From Desulfobacterales bacterium (GTDB lineage: Bacteria > Desulfobacterota > Desulfobacteria > Desulfobacterales > JAUWMJ01): 21,515 nucleotides of DNA. The stretch covers positions 1 through 21,515 of the forward strand of contig JAUWMJ010000005.1 in NCBI GenBank assembly GCA_030613225.1. The letters are read 5' to 3'. The position numbers and the translations under genes are program-made. The notes beneath the pieces are model-generated. The model made no database searches. It was not told where the DNA came from and was given only the letters and a program-made list of their open reading frames with translations. Positions 6,015 through 12,615 of the stretch are shown here, in pieces; position 1 is the stretch's first letter; every line of letters starts with the position of its first letter.

Positions 6015-9000
6015 TTATTCAAAATAGATTTTATCGATTTCTTTCATGACTCGATCTGTTTCTGTTAAGGCGACAATGATTTTTTGATAATGCAGGATGT
6101 CTTCATAGGACAGTTTTCTACCCCGGCGGTCTTTGAGCCATTTTTGGGCAGGTTGGTAACCGCCTATATAAAACTCCCAGGCAAGGAGAGGAATCCTATC
6201 GAAATACTGCGTGCCATTGATCCGGATTCTGCCTAGTTTATTTTCCGAATCGTATAGCTCCCAATCCTTTTTATTGAGCTTACGGGTGATAACATCATCC
6301 CCCCCTTCAGGATAACTTGCGATGTAGCCTTCTGCTTTTTCAGTTTCTAATAAGTGAATCTGGCGTATCTCGGCACCCAGTTTGACCAATTGCCAGAAGG
6401 TGTTTTTATCTTTTGGGTAAGGAATTTTAGGGAAGTCAACATATAGAAATTCTTTATATTTTTCCCTATACGTAGGGCAATTCAACACTGCATAAACGTA
6501 ATCAAAAATATCAATAGGCGAAAATTTTTCGGCACTATCGGATTTCTCCCACTCATACTCAAGATTTACGAGTTTAGATATTTTCTCGACAATGGCGGGA
6601 TCAAAATTTGGTTCTCTATCTTTAAAGCATTTAAAAAGTCCACCATTTTTCGGATAAATGTAAAGCGGATGGTTAAAAGCGTTGGTGCTTGTAATTGACG
6701 ATAGAAAGATGGCTTCAGTAATATAGCTAGTCACAAAACAATGTGCAAAAGGCAATCCTTTAGTCATTCTGCTTACCAGCAAACCGATATTGTCTCCACA
6801 TAGATAATTTCTCATCACTTTATCTACAGGCCATCCGACAAAACCTCTCGCCTTGCCAGTATAAACTATATATCGGACGTCAAACGGGCGATAATTGATC
6901 TTCGCTATACTTGAATTCTCGTCAAAATTAATTTTGATATCACGCATAGCCCAGTCATATCGCCAATCTCTAACATCTTTTGGAAGTTGATATTTCGCAT
7001 AAAACTCTGCTTTGTCTAAATTTATAATATCATTTGCACTCTGAATCGATGCTTTTCTAGTACTCTGAATACACAGTTTATCCCGTTTCGTAACAATGCC
7101 GTTTCCACTGATAACGAACAAGTCGCTAAGAGAGAAAAATTTGTTGTATTTTTTAGATAATGAAAAGTCCTTATTTGAAAAGAAATATTGCGGTTTTTGC
7201 ATAGACAAGTCGGTGAATTCAATGTTGCCGAGATGTTGATTCCAAAGGTACTGGTACTTAGCCTCCCGACTGCCGTAAAGATCAAAGAGTTTAACTTGAG
7301 CCAACTCGCCTTTTTTCCCGCCCCCTGTTTTGACAAATAAGTTTATAGATACTCCTTGAAGAATATCAAATACGTTTTTGTCTGGCGAACCATCGGGACA
7401 GATCTCCTTTTTATTAGCGTTACCGTGCAAATCTATCGTGTAAATTTTGTCGAAGGTTTTAAGTATATGCCAACGCATACCACGGAATGTTGGGTTGTCT
7501 AAAAAACCATGAGGATTAATAAAGGCTAAAATCCCTTCACCGTTCTGCTCGATAAAGTGTTGACCATAGCGAATAAATTTCACATAATCATCATTGATCC
7601 ATTTAGTGTTTTTTTCTTTAAGTTTATTTTTGCCGCCAGGTTCTTTTTTATAATCCTCCATCAGGCCCATGATCCACTCGCCTTTGTTGGCACTTTCACC
7701 GCTGTAAGGAGGATTACCCATAACTACCATCACCGGCGTATCCCGCTTGATATAGTTTGCTTCATTGGCTTCACTGCTAAGCCAGGTAGAGAAAAGAGTG
7801 CCTGTGTCTGGATGATGTTCTTCTAAAGAGTTGGTTAGATATATATTGAAGCGTTGCTCTTTTTTGGGCTTATAGCCTGTTTCGCTAAGTAGCATGTCGA
7901 GCTTTAGATGAGCCATAGAATAAGAAGCCATTAAAATTTCAAAGCCATTAAGGCGAGGGATCAAGTGCTCTTCTACATAAGCGCTCCAGGCTCCCTGCAT
8001 GGCTTCAAATTTGTTGCTGTAGATGTATTTAATTACTTCTGATAGAAAGGTCCCAGTTCCTGCTGCAGGATCAAGAATCTGGACCTTGTGAACTTCTTTA
8101 TCTACGAAAATAGCCTTACCTTTGTTTCTCCCTTTGGTGACAACCGTTCCTTGTGCTTTAACCTTAATCATGGTTTTGGAGGTGTCGGCCAAACCTTCCT
8201 TCAATCCAAATTCACTTTTTAACAGGTCATCCACTGCCCGGACGATGAAGTTAACCACCGGTTCAGGCGTGTACCAGACACCACGTGCTTTACGTAGTCT
8301 AGGGTCATATTCAGTCAGAAAAGTTTCATAAAAGTGGATAATGGGATCGTGTGTCTTGATGGATTTCCCAAGATTTTTTAGCAACGCTTCAACGTTAGTT
8401 GCCCGAAACACTTCAGCTAGGTTATCGACAGTGGTTCTGATACGCTCATCAATGTCGTACCCGGCTACATATTGAAAGAGCTTACGTAAAAAAGGGTTGG
8501 TCTTAGGGATTAGTTCGGCTGCTTCTTGGCGACTGAAATCATCTAAACTTGTATCATGCAAACGAGCAGCAAACATGCCATAAGCAAGGGTCTGGGCGTA
8601 TATGTCAGCAAATTCTTTTGGTTTTAAATCATGAATTAATATCTTCTTAAAAGATTCGTATTGCTCTTTCAGCGTGGAATTTTCCTGAGTTTCTTCATCA
8701 GAACTGACAGCCTTGTCCAAGATGACTTGCAAAAGCCTTGCTTTGGCCGCCATCATCCCAGCAAGCTTTTTGGATGACTTAATGGTCTGCCCGACAAAGG
8801 TGCAGAAATTTTTTATCAAGTTTTCAAATTCGTCAAAATTCTTAGCAACCGACTCTATAGTGCTTCCCTCAATTTCTCCGATCCTGATTTCATGAACCAA
8901 TTCACCATTTTGGAAAAACTGAAACCACAGATAATCTGTGATAATCAGGTTATCGAGTGCCTTTTTATAACGGCTGAATTGTTCTTTGTATTGTTTACTG

Positions 9001-9233
9001 TTTAGGTCTTTGCCAATGTCTTTTGCTTCTATAAAACCAATAGGAATCAGGCGCTTGGTAATGACATAATCAGGGTTCCCACAATCTGTGACCTTCGATG
9101 GTTCATTTGTAATAGCAACACCATGAACCAATTCGCGAATGAGGTTTTCCAAATCTGCCCGATAGGAGTGTTCGCTGGAAATCCCGGATTTATACCTTTT
9201 GGATATTGTTTCAATGTATTGAGGGAGTTTCAT
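6015..9233 (-). CDS. single-chain type IIG/ISP-like restriction-modification enzyme
   Basis: 1072-aa fused nuclease, N6-adenine methyltransferase and specificity protein. The N-terminus has a PD-(D/E)XK-type nuclease signature: Asp55 in GNPDYVITK and Glu69/Lys71 in FIEAKD. A helical coupling region (about 80-310) leads to RGVWYTPEPVVNFIV near 317-331, motif I DPAAGTGTF (388-396), and motif IV NPPYS (507-511). The remaining ~500 residues fit target recognition and a C-terminal segment. Type ISP enzymes carry an SF2 helicase between nuclease and methylase; none is present here, so it is closer to type IIG or BREX PglX-like methylases. The intact nuclease signature argues for a self-contained defence enzyme. 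ATG 9231-9233 follows AAGGAT at a good distance. No other restriction subunit is adjacent. It is the largest gene of the cassette-like region, and large for a cassette. Confidence 0.8.
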   Translation of the reverse strand: MKLPQYIETISKRYKSGISSEHSYRADLENLIRELVHGVAITNEPSKVTDCGNPDYVITKRLIPIGFIEAKDIGKDLNSKQYKEQFSRYKKALDNLIITDYLWFQFFQNGELVHEIRIGEIEGSTIESVAKNFDEFENLIKNFCTFVGQTIKSSKKLAGMMAAKARLLQVILDKAVSSDEETQENSTLKEQYESFKKILIHDLKPKEFADIYAQTLAYGMFAARLHDTSLDDFSRQEAAELIPKTNPFLRKLFQYVAGYDIDERIRTTVDNLAEVFRATNVEALLKNLGKSIKTHDPIIHFYETFLTEYDPRLRKARGVWYTPEPVVNFIVRAVDDLLKSEFGLKEGLADTSKTMIKVKAQGTVVTKGRNKGKAIFVDKEVHKVQILDPAAGTGTFLSEVIKYIYSNKFEAMQGAWSAYVEEHLIPRLNGFEILMASYSMAHLKLDMLLSETGYKPKKEQRFNIYLTNSLEEHHPDTGTLFSTWLSSEANEANYIKRDTPVMVVMGNPPYSGESANKGEWIMGLMEDYKKEPGGKNKLKEKNTKWINDDYVKFIRYGQHFIEQNGEGILAFINPHGFLDNPTFRGMRWHILKTFDKIYTIDLHGNANKKEICPDGSPDKNVFDILQGVSINLFVKTGGGKKGELAQVKLFDLYGSREAKYQYLWNQHLGNIEFTDLSMQKPQYFFSNKDFSLSKKYNKFFSLSDLFVISGNGIVTKRDKLCIQSTRKASIQSANDIINLDKAEFYAKYQLPKDVRDWRYDWAMRDIKINFDENSSIAKINYRPFDVRYIVYTGKARGFVGWPVDKVMRNYLCGDNIGLLVSRMTKGLPFAHCFVTSYITEAIFLSSITSTNAFNHPLYIYPKNGGLFKCFKDREPNFDPAIVEKISKLVNLEYEWEKSDSAEKFSPIDIFDYVYAVLNCPTYREKYKEFLYVDFPKIPYPKDKNTFWQLVKLGAEIRQIHLLETEKAEGYIASYPEGGDDVITRKLNKKDWELYDSENKLGRIRINGTQYFDRIPLLAWEFYIGGYQPAQKWLKDRRGRKLSYEDILHYQKIIVALTETDRVMKEIDKIYFE

Positions 9234-9263
9234 TTATATCCTTAATAATCAAGGGTCTCTTAC

Positions 9264-9324
9264 ACATAACCCCTAAGCAGCGAGCGCTCTTTTTAGCTCG
9301 TGTACGTCCAAGCGCAGGTTAGTG
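9264..9324 (-). repeat. attC-like site upstream of the R-M gene (moderate)
   Basis: 61 bp with CACTAAC and GTTATGT boxes (minus strand) at its ends and an inner stem ACGAGC/GCTCG(C)T. The outer arms pair poorly, and no leftward gene ends just before it, so if real it has lost its gene or marks the array boundary. Confidence 0.4.
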
Positions 9325-9424
9325 TGTTTTCAATATTTATAATCTAAAAATGATACAAAAAATCTCAGCATTTTATAAGATAGTTAGCTGCTTAAAGAAT
9401 CCGATCAAACATTGAATATGCCTT

Positions 9425-9465
9425 ACTACCACAATTTTGCAGAATGTTGCAATATCAGATTGATA
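9425..9465. promoter_or_regulatory. operator-like palindrome shared with 3461-3499
   Basis: TTGCA-GAATGT-TGCAA (9437-9452) followed by TATCAGATTGATA, matching the site at 3470-3498 with only transitions. It lies about 200 bp upstream of the XRE regulator gene at 9573-9998. Probably its autoregulatory operator. Confidence 0.5.
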
Positions 9466-9572
9466 TATAAACTACTTCCTTAAAAAAATCAAGGCAGTCT
9501 ACTTGCTTTCCCACAACCCTACTGCCTATTAAATTAGACACTTCCACCGCCTGCGATCTCTATCCCTCAACT

Positions 9573-9998
9573 TTGTCAATATTGAATCGACCTTTGATTT
9601 TTATTGTGGTCAATCGCCTTGTGTGTTACCCAAAAAGCATCATTAAGGGGGAAATCAATGGCAGAAAAGCTGGACCAAAAAGAAAGGCAGAACATGAAGA
9701 AACCACTATCGCAGAACGAATAAAGTATATTCGTGGCTCACTTACAAAAATTGAATTTTGTAGAGAGTTAGGTATCTTCAGAAACACACTTCAAACATGG
9801 GAAGCAAATAAAGGCTTTCCAGACTTTGAATCTCTTTTAAAACTCCACAAAATATTTAAGGTTAATATTAACTGGTTGATTTCCGGTGAAGGAAAAGCTT
9901 ATCTTACGCGCTTAAAATATTCACCAGATATAGAAACCAGAATCATCAAAATGGAATCCCGAATAACTGCCTTGGAAAAGAAAGCCAAAAGGCGGTAA
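9573..9998 (+). CDS. XRE-family transcriptional regulator, start uncertain
   Basis: Cro/CI-type DNA-binding protein. The HTH spans about residues 45-105 of the open frame: ERIKYIRGSLTKIEFCREL, then GIFRNTLQTWEANKGFPDFE and INWLISGEGKAYL, with a short coiled-coil tail (IIKMESRITALEKKAKRR). It probably represses its own promoter and element genes. The start is odd. The frame offers only TTG (9573) or GTG (9606, 9621) before the HTH, none with a good ribosome site. A strong GGGGG plus ATG at 9658-9660 lies in the +1 frame and reads MAEKLDQKERQNMKK before a stop. A frameshift between about 9660 and 9710, old or programmed, would join that start to the HTH. Two terminators follow. Confidence 0.65.
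   Translation: MSILNRPLIFIVVNRLVCYPKSIIKGEINGRKAGPKRKAEHEETTIAERIKYIRGSLTKIEFCRELGIFRNTLQTWEANKGFPDFESLLKLHKIFKVNINWLISGEGKAYLTRLKYSPDIETRIIKMESRITALEKKAKRR
9601..9631 (+). repeat. direct repeat, partner of 10461-10491
   Basis: TATTGTGGTCAATCGCCTTG followed by TGTGTTAC. It matches 10461-10488 with two differences. In the frame used by the small ORF at 10383 it would read FYCGQSPCVL, so it may be a decayed fragment of that ORF lying across the 5' region of the XRE gene. Confidence 0.55.
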
Positions 9999-10040
9999 AG
10001 GCCGGGCTCGTTGATGATGCGTAACTTGCTGACATTATGG

Positions 10041-10071
10041 CCGACTTTACTTCCGGTAATGTCGGATTTTT
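10041..10071 (+). terminator. intrinsic terminator after XRE gene
   Basis: CCGACTTTAC-TTCCG-GTAATGTCGG, a ten-pair stem with one T-T mismatch, followed by ATTTTT, 42 bp after the stop of the XRE gene. Confidence 0.7.
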
Positions 10072-10086
10072 CATCGGAATCTAAAC

Positions 10087-10116
10087 CTAAGTGTTTTCAA
10101 GACGCTTAGCTTTTTT
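10087..10116 (+). terminator. second intrinsic terminator
   Basis: CTAAGTG-TTTTCAAGA-CGCTTAG stem (seven pairs, one wobble), then C and six T. Placed 15 bp after the first terminator, it either backs it up or ends a short separate transcript. Confidence 0.6.
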
Positions 10117-10149
10117 CGTCAGGGTGTCTACTTTTACCGACCCCCTTTG

Positions 10150-10176
10150 AGCACTATCGTTATTTTATATAGTGCT
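10150..10176. repeat. 27-bp palindrome 1 of 3
   Basis: AGCACTAT, 11-nt centre, ATAGTGCT. Perfect 8-bp arms. Same length and layout as the palindromes at 10240 and 10304. Confidence 0.65.
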
Positions 10177-10239
10177 TATAACCTGTTGTATTTACTATCA
10201 ACGTCAGTTTTACTGATACTCTTTTGTGTTTGAGCCAGG

Positions 10240-10266
10240 AATACTATCATTAATACATATAGTATT
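10240..10266. repeat. 27-bp palindrome 2 of 3
   Basis: AATACTAT, 11-nt centre, ATAGTATT, followed by further T residues. Perfect 8-bp arms. The T run means it could also act as a weak rightward terminator. Confidence 0.65.
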
Positions 10267-10303
10267 TTTTTCATCGTTTATTAAGGTTTTATCGCTCCCC
10301 ATG

Positions 10304-10330
10304 AATACCCTTACTTAAAGTTAGAGTATT
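10304..10330. repeat. 27-bp palindrome 3 of 3
   Basis: AATACCCTTACTT with mirrored AAGTTAGAGTATT: 11 of 13 pairs match, and the mismatches are at paired positions. Ends AATAC/GTATT as in palindrome 2. Confidence 0.6.
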
Positions 10331-10382
10331 GCCATAACCCCCTAACATTACACCCTATTCCTATTATTAAAAAGGCTCTCAG

Positions 10383-10496
10383 ATGCCCCAGGTTGCACGA
10401 TCTTTTATTGTGAAGGGTAAGCCAAGAGAAATAATCAAGCTGTTTGAAAAGATTGGTTTCTATTGTAGTCAACCGCCTTGTGTGTTACTCGTTTGA
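10383..10496 (+). CDS. hypothetical 37-aa protein
   Basis: Short rightward ORF, ATG at 10383 with AAAAGG seven bases upstream and TGA at 10494-10496. The product begins MPQVARSFIVKGKPREIIKL and ends FYCSQPPCVLLV; it is basic in the first half, with two cysteines near the end. It may be the N-terminal piece of a longer lost protein. A 28-bp part of it recurs at 9601-9631. No family is recognised. Confidence 0.35.
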   Translation: MPQVARSFIVKGKPREIIKLFEKIGFYCSQPPCVLLV

Positions 10497-10558
10497 TAGA
10501 AGCTGAAATTCTTTCGCAGCGAATCAATATCTAATGTTAGCTGAATAAGAAGACAACT

Positions 10559-10924
10559 ATGATCGGTTACATTATTTTTATATGCTCAATGACTTTGGCT
10601 CTAATATGCATTTCTTACGACACAATGGCAAAGCCGAAGGGCTGGCCAACAGGAGAAATATTATCTAAAGATGCATCGATGCCAAAAATAGCGGCATTTA
10701 TTACGGCGTTATGGGTGCTTGGAAAATCTTTTATAGTTTTTCATTGGTGGAGTCCAATATTGATATTTATTCTCGGTTGGGTTACGGCTTTTATTTTAAC
10801 AATGACACTTAAGAAAAGGGTTCAACTTATATGCATCATAGGTATTTTTCCAGCGTTAGTTTTCACCATACTTTACACTTCGGAAACTAAACCATTTGGG
10901 ATATTACACAGTATTTTTAGCTAA
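10559..10924 (+). CDS. small integral membrane protein, unknown function
   Basis: 121 aa with about four hydrophobic segments: residues 2-20 (IGYIIFICSMTLALICISY), roughly 44-60 (AAFITALWVLGKSFIVF), 64-83 (SPILIFILGWVTAFILTM), and 88-106 (QLICIIGIFPALVFTILYT). No functional motif is visible. ATG at 10559 with a purine-rich AGAAGA region upstream. It is rightward, 75 bp before the next membrane protein gene. A strong hairpin at 10932-10965 separates the two. Could be cassette cargo or an immunity-type protein; neither can be shown. Confidence 0.55.
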   Translation: MIGYIIFICSMTLALICISYDTMAKPKGWPTGEILSKDASMPKIAAFITALWVLGKSFIVFHWWSPILIFILGWVTAFILTMTLKKRVQLICIIGIFPALVFTILYTSETKPFGILHSIFS

Positions 10925-10975
10925 CCTTTAAGGATTGACACGACCTGAAAGGTCGTTTTCAATCCATTGTTCAAG
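10919..10975 (+). repeat. strong hairpin, possible plus-strand attC-like site
   Basis: GGATTGA, ACGACCT, loop GAA, AGGTCGT, TCAATCC form a near-perfect stem (10932-10965). It is flanked by TAAC (overlapping the TAA stop of the gene before) and GTTCAAG. The layout resembles an attC in the opposite orientation to the left array. With no T run it is not a typical terminator. Confidence 0.35.
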
Positions 10976-10999
10976 AAGCCCGTATAGAGGGCACTATTT

Positions 11000-11587
11000 A
11001 TGAAACTGTTTCACCGTATTGGAACATTCTTTATTATCTTTAAAAAAACCGCACGCATACCCAACCCGCCCTCCATGGATGCACCCAGAGAAGAAGGAGA
11101 TCGGTGGGTAAACGATACCACGTCTCCCCCTGCCAATTCTAAAAAAGACAGTAATGCATGGTCGGAAGAATTACTAAGGAAATATGGCATCATTACTATT
11201 CTTGTAGGGGTTGGAATTCTATTCATAAGCATTTTCTTTTCATCCAGATACCACCCTAAGCTGAATTTCATAGGCAATATATCTCGAATGGAGATCGTGC
11301 TCAAAGAAAGGTATTATACTTCAAAAAAGATTGCCGCAAGCGACATAACCGGGGACGATTGGAAAAAGATGCGTATTACCGGGGAAGACGGGTACGATTG
11401 GGAAGACATACCTTTGGATGAATGGGAAGATCTACCAATGGATGGAAGGGTTGATATACCAAGTAGGGTTGTTCGCTCAAAGAGGGTTGCTATCCCACTG
11501 AAATACCCGCTTTCTTTGTCTGTTATATTCATTCTACTTGGTACAGGGCTTGTATTGATATCCAAAAACAAGAAAACGAATGCCTGA
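11000..11587 (+). CDS. two-helix membrane protein with acidic middle domain
   Basis: 195 aa. Hydrophobic helices lie at about residues 62-82 (YGIITILVGVGILFISIFF) and 168-187 (LSLSVIFILLGTGLVLIS), so the ~85 residues between them probably lie on one side of the membrane. That middle part has an acidic, Trp-rich run (DWKKMRITGEDGYDWED then IPLDEWEDLPMDGRVDIP) with a loose repeat of (D/E)W-E-D-(I/L)-P. The first 55 residues are basic, then Pro-rich and polar. No family is recognised. ATG at 11000 with AGAGG about nine bases upstream. Rightward, following the membrane protein at 10559. Confidence 0.55.
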   Translation: MKLFHRIGTFFIIFKKTARIPNPPSMDAPREEGDRWVNDTTSPPANSKKDSNAWSEELLRKYGIITILVGVGILFISIFFSSRYHPKLNFIGNISRMEIVLKERYYTSKKIAASDITGDDWKKMRITGEDGYDWEDIPLDEWEDLPMDGRVDIPSRVVRSKRVAIPLKYPLSLSVIFILLGTGLVLISKNKKTNA

Positions 11588-11905
11588 ACAAAATGATGGA
11601 GCAGGTGCCTAAAGCTGATGCGCTTTGAGATGATTTCGGTTTTAAGATATTTTTCATTACATGTGTTTTTTGATATTTAACCGGCACTGCTCATCATTGG
11701 GGTTAGTTACCGAACATAACGGCTATTTATCCACGGCTGTAATTTCAAATAATAAGTGGAAAATATCCTTTCCATTCCGCTCTTAAAAACAGCTCTAATA
11801 ACAATCTTTATTTGCATTTCGAAAATGAAATAAAAAGTATGTGGTAATCATCATTTTTTAATTACCATTTTCCTGTTATGTTCCCAGCTTTTAAAGGATA
11901 TACCG
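11588..11905. other. 318-bp intergenic region between converging genes
   Basis: No gene is supported. A weak stem-loop, CTAAAGC/GCTTTGAG, lies near 11610-11632. A perfect 7-bp inverted repeat TGGTAAT...ATTACCA lies at 11842-11867 with a T run in its loop. The stretch is AT-rich and separates the rightward genes from the leftward replication block. Confidence 0.4.
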
Positions 11906-12118
11906 CTAAATCATTTCGCCTTGTGAGCTTTTCTTAATCTGCCATGCTTTCAGGATTGATGGGAAGGCGCAGACCCGCTTTCTTGGTGGTCGCCCTAAAT
12001 TCATGTAAAAGATTGCCCCGCAGGCACACAGTTCCTCTTTTAGCGAAATCATCTTGCGCTCAGAACAATTGAACATTTCTGCTATGGCTTTCCAGCCGAT
12101 TATAGCCTGTTCATTCAT
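11906..12118 (-). CDS. small HTH DNA-binding protein
   Basis: 70-aa protein: MNEQAIIGWKAIAEMFNCSE, then RKMISLKEELCACGAIFYMN and GRPPRKRVCAFPSILKAW. This is a winged-helix/MerR-like HTH pattern, with helix-turn-helix WKAIAEMFNCSERKM and a wing GRPPRKRVCAF. Such proteins are common as small regulators or terminase-small-subunit-like proteins in prophages and islands; here regulation is more likely because no terminase is nearby. The start at 12118 is chosen because GAGGTA sits five bases before it; the longer frame to 12145 lacks a ribosome site. It is the last gene of the leftward replication block. Confidence 0.6.
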   Translation of the reverse strand: MNEQAIIGWKAIAEMFNCSERKMISLKEELCACGAIFYMNLGRPPRKRVCAFPSILKAWQIKKSSQGEMI

Positions 12119-12254
12119 TGCTACCTCACTTTTTTTAAAATCCAATGGGGTTTAATTTATTCCTAAATGACGAGTTAACAAATTGCTGTTTTTCGGTTAG
12201 GCTTTCCTACCTACCGTAACAGGACACGGTGTTGCATTCTCCGCAAAGCGGCCC

Positions 12255-12602
12255 TTAGGTCTTCCGTGATTTAGCCCACAGTTCCAGCCGGGACTTCATC
12301 CGCTGCCTTACGGGTAGTTGGTGGAAAATTTTCTTCATACCCTTGATCGTCAGCGGGATCTCGATAACCTTTCTTTTCAGCTCTTTGATTTCTTCCCTTG
12401 TCTTTGCAAGCTCGTTATCTTTGAGCTCTGCCATCGCATGAGCTGCTAAACTTCCAGGAAGTTGGTTTTGCAACTCAAGTAAGCGAGCTTCTGTTTCTTC
12501 CTGCTCAACCTTCAAGTTAGAAAGAATCTGATTAACCTTGATTGATTCTTTTCGAGCTTCTTCAAGCTCTCTCTCCGCTTCTAAAACTTTTTGTGGTTTC
12601 AT
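12255..12602 (-). CDS. coiled-coil protein, unknown function
   Basis: 115 aa, almost entirely charged helix in its first 90 residues (AERELEEARKESIKVNQILS, later ELAKTREEIKELKRKVIE), predicted coiled coil. The C-terminus is basic (HQLPVRQRMKSRLELWAKSR). The ATG at 12600-12602 has a perfect AAGGAG five bases upstream and lies 13 bp after the helicase stop, so the two are probably co-transcribed and translated together. A frame open to 12710 overlaps the helicase gene and is not needed. Possibly a helicase or primase partner; this rests only on position. Confidence 0.6.
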   Translation of the reverse strand: MKPQKVLEAERELEEARKESIKVNQILSNLKVEQEETEARLLELQNQLPGSLAAHAMAELKDNELAKTREEIKELKRKVIEIPLTIKGMKKIFHQLPVRQRMKSRLELWAKSRKT

Positions 12603-12615
12603 TTTTTCTCCTTTT

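Noticed and set aside
7022..7336. 104-aa leftward ORF inside the R-M gene
   Set aside because: Shadow frame of a long gene with clear domain motifs; no ribosome site or recognisable content.
10150..10330. CRISPR array
   Set aside because: Only three palindromic units, with divergent sequence and unequal, long spacers; no cas gene.
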